Shown here: one piece after another, positions 18,321 to 26,112 of the stretch
How the letters are laid out: every line of letters begins with the position of its first letter
Numbering within the stretch: the first letter of the stretch is position 1
Assembly (NCBI GenBank): GCA_963715635.1
Contig: OY970261.1
Location: forward strand, 4,092,001 to 4,156,000
Source of the DNA: JAPKZH01 sp963715635
Lineage (GTDB): Bacteria > Acidobacteriota > Aminicenantia > Aminicenantales > UBA4085
DNA: 64,000 nucleotides
Direction: 5' to 3'
The notes under the pieces: generated by a model
The model's database searches: none
What the model was told of the DNA's origin: nothing
Seen by the model: the letters and a program-made list of their open reading frames with translations, nothing else
Position numbers and translations under genes: made by a program

Positions 18321-19277
18321 ATGAAATCCGGACTGCTGTTCTGTTTCGGCGGACTGGGCGATCTGCTTGTGGCCTTGCCCTCGATTCGACTTCTCAGAAA
18401 AGTCTTCCCAGAACATTTTTTAAGCCTTGTCTGCCGCGCGGAGTATGGGCGGCTGTTACGGGAGGCCCGCGTTGTGGATGTCGTTCTTCCGGTTGATGAC
18501 TCCCGATGGCTGCCGCTCTTTGATGAACAACCCCAGCCGCCCGAAGATTTCCGTCAATGGCTGTCCGGGTTTGATTTCATCGTGGGATGGCTTCAGCGCG
18601 AAACGTCCCGAGCGCTCTTGCGAAAAACCCTCTCCTGGCCTGTCTCCAACCGCCACTGGATCGTTTACGACCCTCAATCAAGGATCCCAGTGAGCCGCTA
18701 TTTTTTTGACCAGACGTTGGCGCTCGTCTGCGACCGTCCCGGCGCGAACGCGACGCTCGAAGACTGCGGCCGGCTTCCTTTATTAAAAAAAGATGGCCGG
18801 GAAAGGGGCGCGCCGGAGGAAGCGCAACGGGTGGTCCGGCCCCAGCCGTTTACCGTCATCCATCCGGGAAGCGGCAGCGAAAGAAAATGTTGGCCCCTTG
18901 AGAATTTTTTGGAGATCATAGCAATACTTCATCAGAAGGAGATCGAAGGATTTCTCATCACCGGGGAGGCCGAAGCAAGAATGGAAAAGGAAATCCAGGG
19001 CTCCACTCTTCCTCCCGGATGGCCATGGCTGCGCCGGCCGCCGCTTCAGAGGCTTGCCCGACTTCTGCAGGAAGCGGAGTTCTATCTCGGAAATGATTCA
19101 GGCGTGACTCATTTGGCCGCCGCTTGCGGGACGCCAGGCTTGGCCGTATTCCGAAAAGACCTGGAGATCGCCTGGAGGCCGTATGGGCGAATCAACGTCT
19201 TGAGCGATGAGGATATTTCTGCAGTTACGGTCGATTCGGTCTGGAAAGCAGTCTCACGCCGTCTTCAAAAAAAATAA
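18321..19277 (+). CDS. Glycosyltransferase family 9 (heptosyltransferase-like)
   Basis: 318-residue cytoplasmic glycosyltransferase of the ADP-heptose:LPS heptosyltransferase family (GT9, GT-B fold). The N-terminal domain starts with FCFGGLGDLLVALPSIRLLRKVFP. The C-terminal donor-binding domain has FTVIHPGSGSERKCWPLENF and the family hallmark YLGNDSGVTHLAAACGTPGLAVF. It supports an LPS-containing outer membrane, although the sugar added cannot be read from the sequence. The start lacks a clear ribosome site; it is 24 bases downstream of phoU and may be cotranscribed. Confidence 0.88.
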   Translation: MKSGLLFCFGGLGDLLVALPSIRLLRKVFPEHFLSLVCRAEYGRLLREARVVDVVLPVDDSRWLPLFDEQPQPPEDFRQWLSGFDFIVGWLQRETSRALLRKTLSWPVSNRHWIVYDPQSRIPVSRYFFDQTLALVCDRPGANATLEDCGRLPLLKKDGRERGAPEEAQRVVRPQPFTVIHPGSGSERKCWPLENFLEIIAILHQKEIEGFLITGEAEARMEKEIQGSTLPPGWPWLRRPPLQRLARLLQEAEFYLGNDSGVTHLAAACGTPGLAVFRKDLEIAWRPYGRINVLSDEDISAVTVDSVWKAVSRRLQKK

Positions 19278-19296
19278 TTCCGATCTTGTTTGCGGC

Positions 19297-20025
19297 CTAA
19301 TCGCCCTTATTGATCCGTCCGAGTGTCTTGAACAGGAAATCGTATTCCGGCCTGTCCGTGGTGTTTTGGCCGATGTATTTGAACTGCACGATGCCCTTTT
19401 TGTCCACGATGAAGACGCTGGTGATGCACTGGTCCACCTTGCTTCCGCCCCATTCCGTGGCGAACAGGCCCAGGCCCTTGGAGACTTTGCGATCGGCATC
19501 GATGAGCAGCGGGAAGGGCAGGGGGACTTTTCCTTTTTCCATACTGAATTCTTTGGGGTAGGACGTGCGCCATCTCTCCATCCGCGCCTTCCCTTGATCA
19601 TCCAGCTTGGCCGGGTCGGGCGGATTTTTCCAGCCCTTGATTTTCTCCAACTGATCGGGGTTGCTCTCCACCCACTGCTTCACGACATCCTGGCCGTAGG
19701 GGAAGATAAAGACGACTTCGACATTATATTTTTTTTGGATTTCGGCGGTCTTCTCAAAATCAACGAGCTCTGCGTATTTGTAATTGTCGATCGTGCACCA
19801 ACGGGTTTCGGCGGCAAAACCGCGGGGGAAGACGAGGAGTACGTTTTTCCCCTTAAGGGCGGAGAGAGAAAATGTCCCCCCCTGAAACGTCGGCAGCGTA
19901 AAGTCGGGCATGGGCTGCCCGACGGTCACCGGGCGGATTTCCGCGGCCTGCGAAAAGGCCAGAGGTGAGGTCCAAGCGACGACCAACAGGGCCACTCCGC
20001 TCAAACAGGCGATTCTTCGATTCAT
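19297..20025 (-). CDS. Exported peroxiredoxin-like (AhpC/TSA-type) protein
   Basis: 242 residues with a signal peptide (start to about AFSQA, residue 28). A redoxin/AhpC-TSA fold follows: GQPMPDFTLPTFQGGTFSLSALKGKNVLLVFPRG. The position of the peroxidatic cysteine differs from the usual TxxC just after the PRG strand: the only nearby Cys is in TRWCTIDNYKY. The C-terminal part has ADRKVSKGLGLFA and SVFIVDKKGIVQFKYIGQNTTDRP, common in peroxiredoxins. It is likely a periplasmic thiol peroxidase, but a structural relative without activity is possible. A good GGAGG precedes the ATG. Confidence 0.8.
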   Translation of the reverse strand: MNRRIACLSGVALLVVAWTSPLAFSQAAEIRPVTVGQPMPDFTLPTFQGGTFSLSALKGKNVLLVFPRGFAAETRWCTIDNYKYAELVDFEKTAEIQKKYNVEVVFIFPYGQDVVKQWVESNPDQLEKIKGWKNPPDPAKLDDQGKARMERWRTSYPKEFSMEKGKVPLPFPLLIDADRKVSKGLGLFATEWGGSKVDQCITSVFIVDKKGIVQFKYIGQNTTDRPEYDFLFKTLGRINKGD

Positions 20026-20174
20026 GTCATCCTCCTTTATCGAGTGTAAAACATGCTTTTGGGCAGCATTCGATCTTAAGGCATTATCAAATGACAGTCA
20101 AACAGTTCCTGGAGCGGCGAAGGGCGAAAACAAAGTCGAGCCTTCTTTATTTAGTAGATTAATCGTCCTTGATT

Positions 20175-20183
20175 TGCTAAAAT
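20175..20183 (+). promoter_or_regulatory. Extended -10 promoter of the RsbW-like gene
   Basis: TGCTAAAAT is an extended -10 (TGn plus a five-of-six -10). It lies 25 bases ahead of the preferred ATG and covers the end of the alternative upstream TTG frame, supporting the shorter gene. No good -35 was seen. Confidence 0.4.
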
Positions 20184-20207
20184 TTGGGCGGGGTCAAACG
20201 GCTTCCC

Positions 20208-20618
20208 ATGCACTCCTTCACCATCGCCGCCGAGCTGGCCGAGATCGATAAGGCCAGGGCATTTTTAAGGAACGCCCTCCAAAACCGGGATCTTTCCGAA
20301 GAAGATTTTTTCAAGTTGGACCTGTCGCTCGTGGAAATTTGCACGAATGTCATCCTGTATGCCTATCCGGAGAAAAAGGGCAGCATCGAGCTCAGACTTT
20401 GGGAGGAGGACGACCGGATCTATCTGGAAATCAGGGATTCCGGTATTCCCTTTGACCCCAGCCGGGTGAAAAAGCCGGACATTGAGGACATCATCAAGGC
20501 CGGGCAGAAAGGCGGGCTGGGGATCTATCTCTCCAAGACGTTCATGGACGGATTCGATTACAAGCGCCAGGCGGGGCAGAACATCCTGACCCTGGTCAAG
20601 AAAATCAAGTCAGTATAA
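20208..20618 (+). CDS. RsbW-like anti-sigma factor serine/threonine kinase
   Basis: About 136 residues, a GHKL-fold (HATPase_c_2) ATP-binding protein of the RsbW/SpoIIAB class. The N-box is SLVEICTNVILYAYP (Glu and Asn that coordinate magnesium), the G1 box is IRDSGIPFDPSRV, and the G2 box is KGGLGIYLSKTFMDGFDY. Such kinases hold a sigma factor or another target and phosphorylate a STAS antagonist, which a PP2C phosphatase reverses. A STAS protein (25734) and a PP2C (31095) are in the same region. The ATG at 20208 fits the family start MHSFTIAAELAEI. Its 3' end overlaps the end of the convergent gene. Confidence 0.88.
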   Translation: MHSFTIAAELAEIDKARAFLRNALQNRDLSEEDFFKLDLSLVEICTNVILYAYPEKKGSIELRLWEEDDRIYLEIRDSGIPFDPSRVKKPDIEDIIKAGQKGGLGIYLSKTFMDGFDYKRQAGQNILTLVKKIKSV

Positions 20619-21449
20619 AACTTTATCTTCGCCCTGCTGCTTGATCATCTCGTCGATTTCATCCAGGAACAGCTTTTTCCGGGCGAGCACGGCGTCGATC
20701 TCTTTCTCCTTAAGATAAGGCCCCATCGCGTTTTTGATCGTGGCAAAATCCAGAGCCTTGACTTTTTCGACAAAGGCTCGCGGCAGCCGCCGGAAGAGAA
20801 CGAGACCGCCGTCCTGGAATTTTTTGATGCTATGGGCGCCATACATCAACTTTTCCGTGAATTCCCCGTCCGAGCGGAAGGAGCGGGAATGGTCAATGAG
20901 AATCGTCCTCCAGTCCTCCGTGTACAGGATATTCTGTTGGGTCCGGTCGTCATTGGCAATCAGGCAGTCAAAAGCCCTGGTCAGATACTTCGCATTATCC
21001 GTTGAGGGCGGGGGGTTCTGGCCCTGATCCGCCAGTTTTAAAAGGCTGGTTTTTGAGTCCGCCCACAGCGAAAGCGAGCCCGCCTTCCCCTTGAATTCCC
21101 TTTCGATGGTCGGCGGAATCATGTTCAAGCCCAGGAGTTTATCCATCCGGTAGGCGGCGATTTCGTACTGCCAGCCTTCTAAAAACCCGTACATCATGCC
21201 GCTGGGGTTTTTCCAGGCGCCCTTTTTCTCGATCTCACCCTTTTTGAGATAAAGCCTCGTGGGCGCCGTGACGCCTTCGCCGATCGGCTCGGACTTCACA
21301 ATGTCCGCCGTCTTGAGGAATTCCTCCCACCGCTCGCGCTGGGCGATTTCGGACGGCTTGAACTGGCCGCGGACGAGAAGGCCGGCGCCGATAAGGGAAA
21401 AGAAGGTGAGAAGAAGGACGGCCCTATTTCTTGCGAAGTGACCTCTCAT
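20610..21449 (-). CDS. Exported FAM20C/HipA-like kinase-fold protein (catalytic residues present)
   Basis: 279 residues from the ATG at 21449, which follows GGAGG; the longer open frame is not needed. Residues 1 to about 27 form a signal peptide or anchor (MRGHFARNR, then AVLLLTFFSLIGAGLLV). The remainder reads as an atypical kinase: a G-loop-like IGEGVTAPTRLYL (56-68), a lysine in GAWKNP (Lys80), a helix-C glutamate in YEIAAYRMDKLLGLNMIPPTIERE (Glu96), a catalytic loop IANDDRTQQNIL (Asp167/168, Asn173) and a metal Asp in ILIDHSRSF (Asp186). This layout resembles secretory FAM20C kinases and HipA, from general knowledge of those folds. A close relative lies at 23074-23880. Confidence 0.72.
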   Translation of the reverse strand: MRGHFARNRAVLLLTFFSLIGAGLLVRGQFKPSEIAQRERWEEFLKTADIVKSEPIGEGVTAPTRLYLKKGEIEKKGAWKNPSGMMYGFLEGWQYEIAAYRMDKLLGLNMIPPTIEREFKGKAGSLSLWADSKTSLLKLADQGQNPPPSTDNAKYLTRAFDCLIANDDRTQQNILYTEDWRTILIDHSRSFRSDGEFTEKLMYGAHSIKKFQDGGLVLFRRLPRAFVEKVKALDFATIKNAMGPYLKEKEIDAVLARKKLFLDEIDEMIKQQGEDKVLY

Positions 21450-21625
21450 CGTAACCTCCTCCCTTTTATGTATATATTCGTGTATATGATAATAAGGAAT
21501 GTGCAGAAAATCAAATAAGAATGTTTGTTCCTGGCAGATAGTCCGGAGCCGTGATTCGGGGAGAATCCTGAAGCTCAAAGACCTGCGGAAAGAGACATAG
21601 AGCTTTTTTGGCGTCCTCCTGATCT

Positions 21626-23023
21626 TTATTCGGTTGGACCGACCGGCACATTCGCCCTCTTTTTTTTATACGCGCGGATGACAAGGACGGTCAAGGCAAT
21701 CCAGCCGAGGATGCTCACGACGTTGATCATGGCGAAGCTTTCGACGGAGAGAGCGAGGAATGTCGTGCCCACCCAAACCACCAAAGCACACAAAGTGTCG
21801 CCACCCCGAACAAAGAACGTCTCGATGGCCGCCTGGGCCTTGTATTTTTCCTCCCGTTTGGTGATCAGGAATAAGGCGGAGCGCGCCGTTTTCATCAGCG
21901 AATAATCCGTGCCGTTTTCAACAGACTTGATCGCCCTGACCAGGACAAGGGATGCGCCGAACATGGCATACCCATATCCTCCCAGGGCGATGATCGGCAG
22001 GAAGAGAAGCGCCCCTCCGATCCCGACATAGCGGAAAATACGCGAAACAAGGAAGAGCTGGATGAGCATCGCCAGAAGATTGGCCAGGCCCTGATAGCCG
22101 GCGAAAGCTTGGCTAAGGTAATTCTGCAGCTCGGCGCTGCCGGTTGCTGCCGTACCGAGAGCCCGTAAGGCCACCCGCTGTTGAATAATGCTGAAGATGG
22201 TTTCACCCAAAGAATTGATAAAGTTGTAAAGGCCGATGACAAGGGCGATCAGAAGAAGATAGTGACTCTTGAAGATCAGTCGGAATCCGCCGCTTTTATC
22301 CAGAGGCTGCGCCTTTATCTTTCGCTTCGGTTCCGCTTCCGCGGAGACGATGCGCCGCTGTTCCTCCTGAAGGTCCCTCTTATGGATGATCCATGTCATC
22401 ACGATGCAGAGGACGAGTATGGCCGATGTGACCAGCATCATTCCGTAGGACCCGAAATACGGGATAATTCGCTTGGCGACTTGAGGCCCGAGGACGCCGC
22501 CCAAAGTCGCACCGAAGGCGATCATGGGAAACAAGCGTTTCCCCTCTTCTTCGCTGTAGATATCGTTGGCGAATCCCCAGAACTGGGCGGGGATGAGCAG
22601 GTTGTACATGCCGATCCAGATGAAGAAGACGATGCCCATGACGGCGACGGATACTCCGGCCCAATTCATGATGTTGAACAGGATGAGGTTGGAAATGCAG
22701 AAAAGCGTAACGTAGGTAATCAGGAGGTGCCGGGCGTATTTCGAGGAGATCTTGGCGAAGGCCCAGACGACGAAAATCAGGATAAACGCCTGCGGGATAG
22801 CCAGATAACTTTGGATCTCGGCCTTATGCCTGGCCAGGAGGAGGCCGTTGCGGATGGCCTTAATCTGGTAGTAGCCGAACATGATGAGAAAGCTGTTTAC
22901 AAACAGTAGCAGGGCTTTGGTGACTTCGCCAGGATGGACGACGGTGAAAAGTCGAAACAGGCGGTAGAGGATATTGGGAGACTCCATTCTCCCGTGGTTC
23001 ATGCCCTGGATACTCGCTTTCAT
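21626..23023 (-). CDS. NTT (ATP/ADP carrier)-like membrane transporter
   Basis: 465-residue polytopic protein with about 11 to 12 hydrophobic segments and no soluble C-domain. The stretch FWGFANDIYSEEEGKRLFPMIAFGATLGGVLG resembles the loop and following helix of nucleotide transporters (NTT/Tlc family), which exchange or import nucleotides in Rickettsia, Chlamydia and plastids; MFS in general is the safer fold statement. Two further relatives lie at 26113 and 28514, there fused to HEAT repeats. It sits between two exported kinase-like genes on the same strand. A good AGGAGGG precedes the ATG. Confidence 0.78.
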   Translation of the reverse strand: MKASIQGMNHGRMESPNILYRLFRLFTVVHPGEVTKALLLFVNSFLIMFGYYQIKAIRNGLLLARHKAEIQSYLAIPQAFILIFVVWAFAKISSKYARHLLITYVTLFCISNLILFNIMNWAGVSVAVMGIVFFIWIGMYNLLIPAQFWGFANDIYSEEEGKRLFPMIAFGATLGGVLGPQVAKRIIPYFGSYGMMLVTSAILVLCIVMTWIIHKRDLQEEQRRIVSAEAEPKRKIKAQPLDKSGGFRLIFKSHYLLLIALVIGLYNFINSLGETIFSIIQQRVALRALGTAATGSAELQNYLSQAFAGYQGLANLLAMLIQLFLVSRIFRYVGIGGALLFLPIIALGGYGYAMFGASLVLVRAIKSVENGTDYSLMKTARSALFLITKREEKYKAQAAIETFFVRGGDTLCALVVWVGTTFLALSVESFAMINVVSILGWIALTVLVIRAYKKKRANVPVGPTE

Positions 23024-23073
23024 GGGTCCCTCCTTGTCGGCGTTTTCTAAAGGCCGGCGCCCTTTATTTTTTT

Positions 23074-23880
23074 CTAAGGCTTTATATCAAATAGGACGGC
23101 GGCTTCGCCCTTATCCTTGATCAGGCTCTGGAGCTTTTCTAGGATCATGTTTCGCCGGTCTAGCAGGGCCTTGATTTCTTTGGGGGTAAGATAGGACTTC
23201 ATAGCGACCTCGATGATGTCTGGATCCATTCGGAGGCCCTGATAAAGACGTCGGGAGCAGCGGCTGATCGTTGTCTCGGGCAGGAGTTCGGGAAGCGTGT
23301 CAAAAGCCTCCATAAAATCCACCCGGCAGACCTTCCAGGTATTTTTATGGATCAAAACATCCTTGGGGTCGCGCGGGCAGTAGGTCAGATTCTCGAAGAC
23401 GTTGAGCTCCTCTATCTTATTCTCAAAGGCCTGTGCGTCGGGCGGCTCCGACTTCAAGACTAGCCGGTCTCGTTCGCTGACGCAGCCTTCGACCATGATC
23501 TGGAGCGATCCCTTCATTCCCAGGATTTCTCTCTCGATGACGGGCGGAACGATGTCGGTGGCGAAGAGCTTGGTCAGCTCGTAGGCGGCGATCTCGCGCT
23601 TGTAGCTGACCGGATTTAGCCTTCGCTCGGGGCGGTCGATGTATTTAAAGATCCCCTTCCGCGCGGTTTTTCCGTCGTTGAGCGAAATTTGCCAGGGCTC
23701 GTTTCTCCCGCCAAGTCCGCCTTTTTGGATGCCGCTGGGATTGAATTTCGCGTTCTTGAGGTAGGCCTCCATTTCTTTCTGTTCCGTGGTCGCCTGTCCG
23801 GCCGAGAGTAGAGAGAATCCGGCCAGCCCAATCAGGAGAAAGCCCATAATGCCTGAAATCCATACGATGTCCTTGTTCAT
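23074..23880 (-). CDS. Exported FAM20C/HipA-like pseudokinase-like protein
   Basis: 268 residues from the ATG at 23880, with an N-terminal anchor (VWISGIMGFLLIGLAGFSLLSAG). It is a paralogue of the protein at 20610-21449: both share GR/AP..W-type beta strands, the lysine (KGIFKY, Lys79), the helix-C glutamate segment KREIAAYELTKLFATDIVPPVIERE (Glu96) and G.KGSLQ. The catalytic-loop Asp and Asn are replaced: NLTYCPRDPKDVLI aligns with the DDRTQQN loop of the paralogue, putting Pro/Arg and Val at the key sites. The second Asp is kept (CRVDFMEAF, Asp188). It may be an inactive regulator of its paralogue. Confidence 0.7.
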   Translation of the reverse strand: MNKDIVWISGIMGFLLIGLAGFSLLSAGQATTEQKEMEAYLKNAKFNPSGIQKGGLGGRNEPWQISLNDGKTARKGIFKYIDRPERRLNPVSYKREIAAYELTKLFATDIVPPVIEREILGMKGSLQIMVEGCVSERDRLVLKSEPPDAQAFENKIEELNVFENLTYCPRDPKDVLIHKNTWKVCRVDFMEAFDTLPELLPETTISRCSRRLYQGLRMDPDIIEVAMKSYLTPKEIKALLDRRNMILEKLQSLIKDKGEAAVLFDIKP

Positions 23881-23919
23881 TTGCCCCCCCGTGGACCGGG
23901 CCATGCCGGTCTTAAAGAA

Positions 23920-24999
23920 TCAAGATGCATAGTTTTTTCTCCAGGGCGTAAAGTTCCCATTTTCGATGATCACCGCGCTGAGAAATCCCCTATAAAGACG
24001 CGAGATGCCAGTGTCGATCACCCAGACTTTTTCGTTAAACCGACTGATGCGATCTGCGATAATTGGCGTGTGGGCGACGACCATATGGTTGGCCCCAAGG
24101 TTGGCCAGGATCTTATCGACCTCGGAACTGAAGAGTTGCTCATTCCAGGTCGCCAGCTCGCGGAACCAGAGAGGGCCCTCCGGGTCGAACAGAATTTTTG
24201 TTCGGAAACTCTCTCCGCGAAACGATTTGAGAAATTCTGTGTAATAAAGATTATTGATATCCTGAAGCTTCATCTTCGAATATTTTTCGTTCATTCCGCC
24301 ATGCACGAAGACAGTATCGTTGATCTTAATGACCGCATTGTGCTCTTCCGCAATCCATCGGCCGTAGTATGTGTTGAAAAACTCGAAATATTCTGCCATA
24401 ACCTCGGGATCTTGCGTGTCTATGAGTTTCTGCCATTGGGACGTTGTATCACCGCCTTTTCCTACCTTTTTTTCAAATTCTTCCTCTTTTTTGTTCTTGT
24501 ATTCATCGCGCACGAAATCTTTAAGCTGCGCAACACTAAGGTATTCCCGATAATCAAACGTTTTTTCCGTAATGTTGATTTCCTCGTGATTGCCAATGAG
24601 CATGTGGACCATGCCGCCGGCGGCGGCTGCCTGTTTTTCCAGCTTTTTGATGAGGTCAAAAATATCCTTAGCGTGGTCACCCCGATCCATGACATCGCCG
24701 ATCTGGACCAGGTGGGTTTTCCCGCCTATCCAATTCAGTTTCTCATCCACGAGATTGATTTTTTCGTTTTGTAAAATCGCCACAAAGTGGTCGTAATCGC
24801 CATGGAGATCTCCGACAGCAATGATTTTTTCGACGCCTTCCCAGATGCACTGCCTGGTGGGTGCTGTCAGCAGCGAAGAAACAATCAAGAGAGAAACGGC
24901 AACAAACAGGATCTGAATCCTGAATAAACGCAAAAAGCTTTTTTTGGCGTAACTTCTCAAGATGAAATTGCCCCTTCCAACCGCGGTGTGTATCCGCAT
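23920..24999 (-). CDS. Membrane-anchored or exported PPP-family metallophosphatase
   Basis: About 359 residues from the ATG at 24999; a TTG eight codons upstream is possible but lies only a few bases from the predicted transcription start. A hydrophobic anchor at about residues 25 to 45 (IQILFVAVSLLIVSSLL) puts the enzyme outside the cytoplasm. The PPP/calcineurin metal motifs are all present: IIAVGDLHGDYD, LVQIGDVMDRGD, HMLIGNHEE, VFVHGGM and MVVAHTPI. The pattern fits Shewanella-like (SLP) protein phosphatases. It could be the antagonist of the exported kinases next to it; the true substrate is unknown. Confidence 0.85.
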   Translation of the reverse strand: MRIHTAVGRGNFILRSYAKKSFLRLFRIQILFVAVSLLIVSSLLTAPTRQCIWEGVEKIIAVGDLHGDYDHFVAILQNEKINLVDEKLNWIGGKTHLVQIGDVMDRGDHAKDIFDLIKKLEKQAAAAGGMVHMLIGNHEEINITEKTFDYREYLSVAQLKDFVRDEYKNKKEEEFEKKVGKGGDTTSQWQKLIDTQDPEVMAEYFEFFNTYYGRWIAEEHNAVIKINDTVFVHGGMNEKYSKMKLQDINNLYYTEFLKSFRGESFRTKILFDPEGPLWFRELATWNEQLFSSEVDKILANLGANHMVVAHTPIIADRISRFNEKVWVIDTGISRLYRGFLSAVIIENGNFTPWRKNYAS

Positions 25000-25034
25000 T
25001 ATTATCGGCTTCGCAAAATCCAATATCTAACGTA

Positions 25035-25062
25035 ATATTAATTATTTGTTTGCTTAAGTCAA
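25035..25062 (-). promoter_or_regulatory. Promoter of the PPP phosphatase gene
   Basis: TTGACT (25062-25057) and TAATAT (25040-25035) on the - strand are 16 bases apart. Transcription would start near 25028, about 30 bases before the ATG at 24999, which supports that start. Confidence 0.45.
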
Positions 25063-25322
25063 GGGCCACCGCTTCGTATCTTTCTTATCCAGGGAAGAAT
25101 AGGGGGGATTTTTGATATTTGACTAATTCAGCAATTGTTGTTATCCTTTTTTCACGCAATTGGACAGCAAAAAGGACAGCGGCTGTGAATTGCCCGAAAT
25201 CTCCGATGCCAAAAACGGTTGATCTCATCGTTAGTAAAAATAAATCCCCCTATCCCGGGTCTCATCAACGGGGGTGGGGCTAACCAGCCTTTGTAACAAG
25301 AGCTGGAAAGGAGGGTAAGACC
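25063..25322. other. Intergenic region with a possible + strand promoter
   Basis: No gene is seen here. On the + strand TTGACT (25119-25124) lies 17 bases before TATCCT (25142-25147), a possible promoter for the gene at 25323 with a leader of about 170 bases. A loose inverted repeat pairs GGGGGGATTTTT near 25102 with AAATAAATCCCCC near 25234. A strong AAAGGAGGG ribosome site ends the region. Confidence 0.4.
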
Positions 25323-25664
25323 ATGTTTGCTCGAATGACGGTGCTTCCATTCAAGCGGGAGCTGCTTGAGGAAGGCGTCCAGCTTTACAAACAGAGTGTG
25401 ATCCCCGATGCCATGAAACAGAAAGGCTACGGCGGCGCCTGTCTCTTGATCGACCGCAACTCAGGAAAAGCAATCTCCGTCACGTTCTGGAAAAGCGAAC
25501 AAGATGCCATTGCCAATGAGGAAAGTCTTTATTACCAGGAACAGCTGCTCAAGTTTCACCCCAAATATCTCTCGGGTCCCCCAATCCGCGAGGGGTACGA
25601 GGTCCGATTTAAAGCTTTGGAAGCTCCAGCCAAGAAGAAAACCACAAAAAAAGCGAAGTCGTGA
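25323..25664 (+). CDS. Antibiotic-biosynthesis-monooxygenase-like (ABM fold) small protein
   Basis: 113 residues resembling the dimeric alpha-beta-barrel ABM/YgiN fold: FARMTVLPFKRELLEEGVQLYKQSVIPDAMKQKGYGGACLLIDRNSGKAISVTFWKSE is the typical strand-helix-strand pattern, with a conserved FW in the third strand. The C-terminus is a short lysine-rich tail (AKKKTTKKAKS). Family members are small oxygenases or stress proteins; no reaction can be assigned. It may belong to the same transcript as the STAS gene 69 bases downstream. Confidence 0.7.
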   Translation: MFARMTVLPFKRELLEEGVQLYKQSVIPDAMKQKGYGGACLLIDRNSGKAISVTFWKSEQDAIANEESLYYQEQLLKFHPKYLSGPPIREGYEVRFKALEAPAKKKTTKKAKS

Positions 25665-25733
25665 GGTGTCAGGCCATCTGCGATTGACTTTCGGATAGGC
25701 TTTTGATAAAAGCTAGGTAGGACGCGAAAAGCC

Positions 25734-26081
25734 ATGGTCATCAACAAACGGGAAAAGAACAGCGTGGTGATTTTCGACATCGAAGGGGAGATCAAACGGT
25801 CCGACATCACGGACGTGACGCTCCATCAGCTCGTCAAGGACCAGTTGGAATCCGGGAAAAAACACATCTTGCTCAATTTCGAGAAAGTGGAGTTTATCGA
25901 TAGCTTTGGCGTCGGCGAGATCCTGGCCAGCTACATCTCCACTCACAACCTCGGCGGCCAGCTTAAGCTCGCCCGCATCTCTAAAAAGCTTTTTCTCGTC
26001 TTCCAGGTCACCATGTTGACCAAAGTTCTGGATATTGTCGAGGACGAAGAGACCGCACTCCAGGGCTTTTTTAAGGATTGA
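25734..26081 (+). CDS. STAS-domain anti-sigma factor antagonist
   Basis: 115-residue single STAS domain (SpoIIAA/RsbV class). The conserved phosphorylation loop is VEFIDSFGVGEIL, with the target Ser next to Asp. In partner switching the dephosphorylated form binds and neutralises an RsbW-type kinase; a candidate kinase is at 20208 and a candidate phosphatase at 31095. The gene is followed after 31 bases by the NTT-like gene, so it is probably the head of that operon. Confidence 0.9.
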   Translation: MVINKREKNSVVIFDIEGEIKRSDITDVTLHQLVKDQLESGKKHILLNFEKVEFIDSFGVGEILASYISTHNLGGQLKLARISKKLFLVFQVTMLTKVLDIVEDEETALQGFFKD

Positions 26082-26112
26082 CTGGCTCTAACCTGAGGGT
26101 TGGGATCACGCG

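Noticed and set aside
20189..20198. GGGGTCAAAC before the RsbW-like gene, as a further family A copy
   Set aside because: Only ten bases match and there is no complementary arm; chance or a remnant is enough.
23047..23080. Hairpin plus T-run resembling a terminator
   Set aside because: The T-run is on the + strand, but the genes on both sides are on the - strand, so it does not fit as their terminator.
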